DNA from: Bacillota bacterium
GTDB lineage: Bacteria; Bacillota; Bacilli; Alicyclobacillales; SLC66
Length of the DNA stretch: 10,741 bases
NCBI GenBank assembly: GCA_021821225.1
Contig: JAKACR010000070.1
Coordinates: 1-10,741, forward strand
Reading direction: 5' to 3'
Shown here: positions 5,487 to 10,741 of the stretch, piece after piece
Layout: each line of letters begins with the position of its first letter
Numbering within the stretch: position 1 is the stretch's first letter
Translations under genes and position numbers: made by a program
The notes under the pieces: generated by a model
The model's input: the letters and a program-made list of their open reading frames with translations, nothing else
Told to the model about the DNA's origin: nothing
Databases searched by the model: none

Positions 5487-7459
5487 CGGTCAATCCGCAG
5501 CTTGCGCCTGTGACCGCTTTTGTGCGCGCTCTGCGCGCGGCGGGAGTTTCGCAGTTTTGCGTCTCGCCGGGTTCGCGCAACGCGCCGCTGACGATCGCCG
5601 CCGCGCGCGAGCCGGCCGTGACCGTCTGGAATCTGCCTGACGAACGCTCGGCCGGTTTTTTCGCGCTGGGTGTGGCGCGCGTCACCGGTAAACCGGTCGC
5701 GCTTGTCTGCACGTCCGGCACGGCGGCCGCCAACTATCTGCCTGCGGTGGTGGAGGCGCACTACGCGCGTGTGCCGCTGATTGTGTTGACGGCGGACAGG
5801 CCCCCGGAATTGCACGGTGTCGGCGCGAATCAGACCATTCGGCAGACAGGGTTGTACGGAGAGTTTGTGAAATGGTCGATCGACATGCCCGTTCCCGCGG
5901 ATGAGGAATCCTTCCTGTCCCACGCCAGAGCGGTGGCCGCGCGCGCGGCAGCCGTGGCCGCGACGGCGCCTTCGGGTGTGGTGCATGTGAATTATCCGTT
6001 TCGGGAACCGCTCATCCCGCCCGCCGATGCGGCCAGACTATCCGGCGGTCCGTCCGGAAGGGAAGTGGACCGGAGGGCGGGCAGCGGGGTCGACACGGAC
6101 GGAGAAGTCGACATGGCTGATTGGAAAATGTCTGTCGCGAGTGGCGCCGGTGCATTACAGGCGGCCGGGGCGCCTCCTTTTGCGGCGCCTGCGGTCCGGG
6201 TCGGGGTGCGTCGCCTGGCGGCGGACGATCTGGCCGCGATGGCCCGTGAACTTGAAAATGCCGTCCGTGGTGTCGTGGTGTGCGGCCCCTTGCCTGACAG
6301 GCGCGCGGCCCGGGCGATCGCCCGCCTGGCGGCGCGGCTTGGTTATCCTGTGCTCGCCGATCCGCTGTCGCAGTTGCGCAGCCTGGATGGGGCCGGGGCG
6401 GTGATCGTCGATCAGTACGATACATTCCTGCGCTTTGAGGACGGGCGGCAATCGGATGCTTCCCGGATGCCGGCGGCGGGAAACGCCGGAGCGTCCACGG
6501 GGGAGCGCGCACTGCGGCCGGATGTTGTCCTCCGCTTCGGCCAGGCGCCAACGTCGAAATCGCTTGCCGCGTGGCTGGCGCAAAACGTCCAGGCGCGGCA
6601 GTGCGTGATTGACGAAGAAGCGTCCTGGCGGGATGCGCAGTGGACTGCCACGGATGTGTGGATCGCCGATCCGGCAGAGCTGTGTGAGGACCTGCTCGCG
6701 CAACTTGCGGACGACCGACCCGCACAGCTTGCGGACGACCGGTCTGCCGCGCGTGGCTGGCTCGAACGCTGGCGTGAGGTCAATCGCGTGACGGAGCAGG
6801 AGCTTGCGGACCACTTTGCCGCGCGGCGCGATGCGAAAGGCGTGTTCGAGGGTCAGGTGTGGCGCGACCTGCCCGGGCTTTTGCCGGACGGAAGCGTGCT
6901 TGTCGTGGGCAACAGCATGCCGGTGCGCGACGCGGACGCTTATTTCCCCGCGACCGGACGAGCGGTGTACATGATGGGCAACCGAGGAGCGAGCGGCATC
7001 GACGGGGTCGTGTCGACCGCGCTCGGGGCGTCCGCCGCGCAGCGTCTGGCCGGGGGTGGACCGACTGTGCTCGTGATCGGCGACCTGTCTTTCTATCACG
7101 ATCTGAACGGTTTGCTCGCCGCCGCCAAGTACGGACTGCAACTGCTCGTCGTCCTGATCCACAATGACGGCGGGGGAATCTTTTCTTTCCTGCCGCCCGC
7201 GTGTCACGAGGATGTCTTCAGCCATTTTGCCGCGGCGCACGGACTGGATTTTTCCCACGCCGTGCGCATGTACGGCGGAAGCCACAGGCGGGCCGGATCA
7301 CCCGCCGAACTGCGCGCGGCCGTACGTCATGGGCTTGTCGCGGGGGGATTGTACGTGATCGAGGTGCCGTCCGATCGCGCGTTGAATGTGGTCTTGCACC
7401 AGAGCGCGCTGGATGCCGTGCGCCGCGCTCTGAGACCGGAGAAAGACGGCCATGTGTGA
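5483..7459 (+). CDS. menD: MenD, SEPHCHC synthase (thiamine diphosphate enzyme), enlarged
   Basis: MenD uses thiamine diphosphate to decarboxylate 2-oxoglutarate and add the succinyl semialdehyde to isochorismate. ATG 5483 overlaps the menF stop as ATGA, with GGAGGAG 6 nt upstream. Motifs: SPGSRNAPL (28-36), DERSAGFFALG with the cofactor glutamate E54, CTSGTAAANYLPAVVEAHYARVPLIVLTADRP, PFREPL (172-177), ADPLSQLRS, GNSMPVRD, GDLSFYHDLNGL (533-544) and NDGGGIFSFLP (561-571), which hold the diphosphate and Mg2+. At 658 aa it is about 80 residues longer than B. subtilis MenD (580). The extra length lies in Ala/Gly-rich linkers: roughly 40 residues between PFREPL and VVVCG (within about 180-260), about 17 after FEDG (about 321-337), and an 8-residue tandem duplication at 406-421. 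All core motifs are present, so it should be active. Confidence 0.96.
   Translation: MTVNPQLAPVTAFVRALRAAGVSQFCVSPGSRNAPLTIAAAREPAVTVWNLPDERSAGFFALGVARVTGKPVALVCTSGTAAANYLPAVVEAHYARVPLIVLTADRPPELHGVGANQTIRQTGLYGEFVKWSIDMPVPADEESFLSHARAVAARAAAVAATAPSGVVHVNYPFREPLIPPADAARLSGGPSGREVDRRAGSGVDTDGEVDMADWKMSVASGAGALQAAGAPPFAAPAVRVGVRRLAADDLAAMARELENAVRGVVVCGPLPDRRAARAIARLAARLGYPVLADPLSQLRSLDGAGAVIVDQYDTFLRFEDGRQSDASRMPAAGNAGASTGERALRPDVVLRFGQAPTSKSLAAWLAQNVQARQCVIDEEASWRDAQWTATDVWIADPAELCEDLLAQLADDRPAQLADDRSAARGWLERWREVNRVTEQELADHFAARRDAKGVFEGQVWRDLPGLLPDGSVLVVGNSMPVRDADAYFPATGRAVYMMGNRGASGIDGVVSTALGASAAQRLAGGGPTVLVIGDLSFYHDLNGLLAAAKYGLQLLVVLIHNDGGGIFSFLPPACHEDVFSHFAAAHGLDFSHAVRMYGGSHRRAGSPAELRAAVRHGLVAGGLYVIEVPSDRALNVVLHQSALDAVRRALRPEKDGHV
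6698..6745 (+). repeat. 24-bp in-frame tandem duplication inside menD
   Basis: Two adjacent 24-bp units (6698-6721 and 6722-6745) encode AQLADDRP and AQLADDRS. They differ at only a few bases. The copy lies in a surface-like linker before the C-terminal thiamine-diphosphate domain and keeps the frame, so it lengthens the protein by eight residues. Confidence 0.85.
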
Positions 7460-7485
7460 GGATGGGACGGGCCATGTGTGAGGAT
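7445..7485 (+). repeat. Tandem duplication at the menD/menH junction
   Basis: The segment reading GACGG-CCATGTGTGAGGAT (7445-7463) recurs as GACGGGCCATGTGTGAGGAT (7466-7485), with one extra G. The first copy carries the menD stop, the second the menH start. Each copy holds ATGTGTGA, so before duplication menD and menH probably overlapped by 8 nt. Confidence 0.8.
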
Positions 7486-8340
7486 AAATTGGCGCAAGAC
7501 GAGCGTGTGTCACTGCGCGGCGTCACCTACCACATCAGCGTGCGCGGTCTGCTCGACGCTCCGCTGGTGGTCTTCCTGCACGGATTTTTCGGCGCCGGAG
7601 CGGATTTTTCCCATGTGGTACGCACATGTTGCAGATCCTTTCGTTGCGTGACCGTCGATTTGCCAGGCCATGGCCGCTCCGATACCCCGGATGACCCAAG
7701 GCGCTACGCGCTGCCGGAGACGGCCGCCGATCTCGCGGAGCTGCTCGATTATTTTCAGCGCGAGACGGCGTCGCTCGTCGGCTATTCGATGGGGGGGCGC
7801 AGCGCGCTCGCGTTTGCCGCCCACTTTCCAAAGCGGGTACGGTCGCTCGCATTGGAGAGCGCCTCCCCCGGACTAGCCTCGCCAGCGTCCCGCCGGGCGC
7901 GCCGGCAGCATGACGAGGCGCTGGCCGCGCGGTTTCTTGCGACGGGTCTCGACCGCATGGTCGAGGTATGGGAAAACCAGCCACTTTTTTTCTCCCAGCG
8001 CACGCTTTCCGCCGAGCAGCGCGCCTCTCAGCGCGCTGTGCGTCTGCGGCAGCGCCCGTTCGGACTCGCCAACAGCCTGCTCGGAGCGGGCACTGGCGCG
8101 CAACCGTCGTATTGGGGGAGCCTGGCCCGGCTGCGCTGTCCGGTTCTGCTTGTGACCGGCGGGCAGGATGAAAAATTCACGCGCATCGCGGAGCGAATGG
8201 CCGGCCTTTTGCCTCATTGCAAGCATGCGCAGTGCGTTAGGGCTGGTCACAATGTGCACCTGGAGGAACCGGACTGGTACGCGGAGCAGGTGTGCGATTT
8301 CCTGCTGCACCAGCATCGGCGAGGGGAGCGAATGGAATAA
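7474..8340 (+). CDS. menH: MenH, SHCHC synthase (alpha/beta hydrolase)
   Basis: MenH eliminates pyruvate from SEPHCHC, the MenD product, to give SHCHC. The product is 288 aa from ATG 7474. ATG 7462 is in frame but has no spaced binding site; for 7474 the upstream AGGA (7459-7462) and GGGACGG are weak, so translation probably depends on coupling to menD. Alpha/beta-hydrolase features: VVFLHGFFGAGADF (oxyanion region), VTVDLPGHGRSDTP, nucleophile elbow GYSMGGR with S105, acid D232 in GGQDEKF and H259 in AGHNVHLEEP, a complete Ser-Asp-His triad. LHGFFG, LPGHGRS and GYSMGGR are typical of MenH. Position after menD supports the call over a generic hydrolase. Confidence 0.9.
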   Translation: MCEDKLAQDERVSLRGVTYHISVRGLLDAPLVVFLHGFFGAGADFSHVVRTCCRSFRCVTVDLPGHGRSDTPDDPRRYALPETAADLAELLDYFQRETASLVGYSMGGRSALAFAAHFPKRVRSLALESASPGLASPASRRARRQHDEALAARFLATGLDRMVEVWENQPLFFSQRTLSAEQRASQRAVRLRQRPFGLANSLLGAGTGAQPSYWGSLARLRCPVLLVTGGQDEKFTRIAERMAGLLPHCKHAQCVRAGHNVHLEEPDWYAEQVCDFLLHQHRRGERME

Positions 8341-8569
8341 TATTGCGGCGGGCGAGTGGACAAGGGACGGGCCGCAACCGGCGATCCTGTATGCCCTGGT
8401 TCTTGCGGAAAATGTGTACAAGCAATAGACAGATTTTTCGGTTAATATCTTCCCGTACAAGCCGCATCCCTGTTACGCTGGGGGCGGGATCTGGATGGAT
8501 CGCTGGGGCGCGCTCTGCTTTCATGCGTTGCGCGACGCCGACGCCACGGTAAAACGGGGAGTGGACGCC
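8341..8569. other. Gap between menH and the acyl-CoA ligase
   Basis: This 229-bp stretch has no convincing gene and no hairpin followed by T residues, so read-through from menH is possible. A weak promoter candidate is TTGCGG (8404-8409) with TAGACA (8427-8432) at 17-nt spacing; TAATAT occurs at 8444-8449 without a good -35. GGGGAG (8556-8561) lies 8 nt before ATG 8570 and sets the ligase start. Confidence 0.4.
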
Positions 8570-10246
8570 ATGGAGTCCGATGCAGAAGAGAGAACGGCAG
8601 AGAAACTGAGCAAATTTTCCGGTCTGCCGCTGCGCGCACCGCTGATCACGCTGTCGCAGATGCTGGAATCCACGGTGAAACGCGCGCCGGACGCCGAGGC
8701 CATGATATTTTACGGGCGCGTGTGGAGCTATGCGCAACTTGCCGCCGCGGTATCCGCCGCAGCCGCCGCGTGCGCGCGGTGCGGCATTGGCAAGGGAGAC
8801 CGCGTCGGACTGCTGCTGCCGAATTGTCCACAGTATGTCGTCTCGTATTACGCATTGGCCAGAATCGGAGCGGTGATTGTGCAACTGAACCCGCTCCTGA
8901 CGGAGCATGAACTGGCGGAGATTGCCGCGGACTGCGGGATGAAAGCGGCTGTCGCGATCGACAGGCTCGCCCCGCTGTTGCTGCAAATCGCCGGAGAGTC
9001 GCTCGGCTGTGTCGTCTCCGTCGCATTCGGGGAGAACCGGGCTCCGGCCGATGCGCCATCGGATGTTGCGGACCGCCGCGATGCGCGCGAATGGTCCTGG
9101 GACGCCTGGCTGCAAGAAGGGGTTGCACTGTCAAAAACGGGAGAACTGCTGTCGTCGCCGCTTGACCCGTCCGTCGCCGCGGCTGTGCTGCAGTATACCG
9201 GAGGAACCACCGGCTTGCCAAAGGGAGCGCTGCTGACACACGCCAACCTGGTTGCGAACGTGGAGCAGATACGGGAGTTTTTCCTGTCGGCGGGACTCGG
9301 ACCGGGAGACAGATGCCTGTGCGCACTTCCGCTTTTTCACGTCTACGGCATGACCTGCGCCATGAACGCGAGTATCGCGGCAGGCATGTCAATGGTGCTT
9401 GTCCCGCATTTTCAGCCGGACGAGGTGATGGAAATCATCCGGACGTACCGGCCGTCGTACTTTCCCGGCGTGCCCACCATGTACACCGCGTTGGCCGGGC
9501 AACCCGGCGCGGCAAAAGCGGGACTGGACGCGGTTCGCGTCTGCATCAGCGGTTCCGCCCCATTCCCGCCTGAAGCGATGCGGCAATTTGAAGCGGCGAC
9601 GGGCGCGATCGTACTGGAGGGGTATGGATTGTCCGAGGCGTCGCCCCTGACGCATGTGAATCCTTTCACAGGGCCGCGCAAGTCGGGCAGTGTAGGACCG
9701 CCCGTCGGCGGCACGGAAGCCGCGGTGGTGGACAGTGAGACGGGGTCGACGATTCTTCCGGTCGGCGCACAGGGGGAACTGGTGGTTCGCGGTCCCCAGG
9801 TGATGGCCGGCTACTTTGGCCGTCCGCAGGAGACGGGCGCCGCGCTGCGCGACGGCTGGCTGTACACGGGGGACATCGCGCGGATGGATGAGGACGGGTA
9901 TACGTACATTGTGGACAGGAAAAAGGACGTGATCATTGCGAGCGGTTTCAAGGTGTACCCGCGGGAGGTCGAGGAGGTGCTGCTCGCCCACCCCGCCATC
10001 GCGGAGGCGGCGGTGATCGGGGTGCCCGACGCTTACCGCGGCGAGACGGTCGCCGCGCATATTGTGCTGCGGGCGGGCGCCGCGCTGTCGCAAGATGAAC
10101 TGGACGCGCATTGTCGCAGGTCGCTGGCCGCCTACAAAGTGCCGCACAGGGTGGTGTACGCCGCGAGCCTGCCGAAAACCGCCGTGGGCAAGACGCTGCG
10201 CCGGGTGCTGCGCGAATCGCATGTCAGTTCGGAAGCGACACCGTGA
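8570..10246 (+). CDS. Long-chain fatty-acid-CoA ligase (FadD/LcfB-like)
   Basis: The product is a second ANL-superfamily ligase, which adenylates a carboxylate, most likely a fatty acid, and transfers it to CoA. It is 558 aa from ATG 8570; ATG 8495 would add 25 residues but lacks family similarity and a comparable binding site. Motifs: P-loop YTGGTTGLPKG (209-219), PLFHVYGMT, GYGLSEASP (351-359), YTGDIARMDEDGYTYIVDRKKDVIIASGFKVYPREVEEVL with the linker and FKVYP, and catalytic K541 in PKTAVGKTLRR. GYGLSEASPLTHVNP and DRKKDVIIASGFKVYPREVE are typical of bacterial long-chain acyl-CoA synthetases rather than MenE. No transmembrane segment is evident. It follows the men genes on the same strand, so it may share their transcript. 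Substrate is not decided by the sequence. Its 3' end overlaps the convergent kinase gene by 23 bp. Confidence 0.88.
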   Translation: MESDAEERTAEKLSKFSGLPLRAPLITLSQMLESTVKRAPDAEAMIFYGRVWSYAQLAAAVSAAAAACARCGIGKGDRVGLLLPNCPQYVVSYYALARIGAVIVQLNPLLTEHELAEIAADCGMKAAVAIDRLAPLLLQIAGESLGCVVSVAFGENRAPADAPSDVADRRDAREWSWDAWLQEGVALSKTGELLSSPLDPSVAAAVLQYTGGTTGLPKGALLTHANLVANVEQIREFFLSAGLGPGDRCLCALPLFHVYGMTCAMNASIAAGMSMVLVPHFQPDEVMEIIRTYRPSYFPGVPTMYTALAGQPGAAKAGLDAVRVCISGSAPFPPEAMRQFEAATGAIVLEGYGLSEASPLTHVNPFTGPRKSGSVGPPVGGTEAAVVDSETGSTILPVGAQGELVVRGPQVMAGYFGRPQETGAALRDGWLYTGDIARMDEDGYTYIVDRKKDVIIASGFKVYPREVEEVLLAHPAIAEAAVIGVPDAYRGETVAAHIVLRAGAALSQDELDAHCRRSLAAYKVPHRVVYAASLPKTAVGKTLRRVLRESHVSSEATP

Positions 10247-10741
10247 ACACCGATCCTTTTCCGGGGGTGCTGGCGACGGTGATATCGCCGCCGTGCGCCT
10301 CGACGATCCACTTGGCGATGGACAGACCGAGCCCCGTGCCGCCGGATGGACGGTGACGGCTTGCGTCGCCGCGCACGAAGCGTTCAAAGATCTGGGGAAG
10401 GAGTTCGGCGGGGATTCCGATTCCGGTATCGCTTACGCGGACGGTCGCGCGCAGTGTGTCGCATTCCACGGCGACCGTGATGATCGCGTCGGCGGGGGTA
10501 TAGGAGAATGCGTTGTCGAGCAGGATGAGGAACAACTGGCGCAGACGCGCCAGGTCGCCCGGCACGACACAGGCGCCGTCCGGAAGGGTGACCCGGATGG
10601 CCTTCTCCTGCGCGTCCGCCATCGGTTGCATGGTCTCCGCCAGATTTTGTGCAAGAGTGCAAAGGTTCACCGGTTTTCTCTCGATCAATTGTTCATGTGA
10701 ATCCGCGCGCGCCAGCGTGAGCAGGTTTTCGATCAGTTCCG
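10224..10741 (-). CDS. Sensor histidine kinase, C-terminal part (5' end beyond the right edge)
   Basis: The last 172 or so residues of a two-component histidine kinase are visible, and the frame stays open to the window edge. ELIENLLTLARADS is the end of the dimerisation (DHp) helix pair; the phosphorylated histidine lies outside the window. The HATPase_c domain follows: RLRQLFLILLDNAFSYTP (N box), VRVSDTGIGIPAELLPQIFERFVRGD (G1 and F boxes), GGTGLGLSIAKWIVEAHGG (G2 box) and a final GKGSVFTVSLP. All ATP-binding boxes are intact. It resembles PhoR/ResE/BaeS-type kinases, but input and target cannot be judged here. It is convergent with the acyl-CoA ligase and overlaps its end. Confidence 0.93.
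   Translation of the reverse strand, partial: ELIENLLTLARADSHEQLIERKPVNLCTLAQNLAETMQPMADAQEKAIRVTLPDGACVVPGDLARLRQLFLILLDNAFSYTPADAIITVAVECDTLRATVRVSDTGIGIPAELLPQIFERFVRGDASRHRPSGGTGLGLSIAKWIVEAHGGDITVASTPGKGSVFTVSLPN

Noticed and set aside
490..5986. Long open frames on the minus strand opposite the BtuF-like gene, menB, menE, menF and menD
   Set aside because: They are antisense to clearly recognised genes, have Arg/His/Pro-rich low-quality products, and are expected in GC-rich DNA where stops are rare in the opposite frames.
8341..8428. Protein-like frame after menH ending at 8428
   Set aside because: Its only open upstream frame overlaps menH out of frame, and no usable start codon with a ribosome binding site lies in the gap.
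8495..8569. N-terminal extension of the acyl-CoA ligase from ATG 8495
   Set aside because: The added residues do not resemble family N-termini, while ATG 8570 has GGGGAG at 8 nt.

Overview
The window is a menaquinone (vitamin K2) biosynthesis locus from a GC-rich member of the Bacillota. The closest fit is an Alicyclobacillus- or Kyrpidia-like lineage. I infer this from strong AGGAGG-type ribosome binding sites, from MenA, MenB, MenE, MenF, MenD and MenH proteins that resemble the Bacillus subtilis enzymes, from GTG and TTG starts, and from the high GC content. The species cannot be named from the sequence alone.

Layout: the 5' part of menA (1-330, minus strand) runs off the left edge. It is divergent from a gene for a BtuF-fold 'cobalamin-binding' protein that lacks a signal peptide (520-1299). 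A clear promoter with a TetR-type palindromic operator in its spacer (1357-1385) precedes menB (1408-2226). A 333-bp gap follows, filled by a 70-nt hairpin (2294-2363) and a 173-bp imperfect palindrome (2375-2547) that ends just before menE (2560-4074). menE, menF (4065-5486) and menD (5483-7459) overlap by a few bases. menH (7474-8340) follows menD after 14 nt, across a small tandem duplication. After a 229-bp gap comes a long-chain acyl-CoA ligase (8570-10246), whose 3' end overlaps by 23 bp the end of a convergent sensor histidine kinase (10224 to beyond the right edge).

Pathway: MenF turns chorismate into isochorismate. MenD adds 2-oxoglutarate to give SEPHCHC, and MenH removes pyruvate to give SHCHC. 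MenC (o-succinylbenzoate synthase, not in this window) would make OSB, MenE activates it to OSB-CoA, MenB closes the ring to DHNA-CoA, and MenA prenylates DHNA. The order here (menB-menE-menF-menD-menH, menA divergent, no menC) differs from the B. subtilis order menF-menD-menH-menB-menE-menC.

Most of the window is ordinary metabolic coding sequence. The points worth a second look are the 173-bp palindrome at the start of menE, the operator-promoter before menB with its very short leader, the cytoplasmic BtuF-like protein, the enlarged MenD, and the duplicated menD/menH junction. I see no sign of a wholly new system, phage, CRISPR array, tRNA or rRNA.
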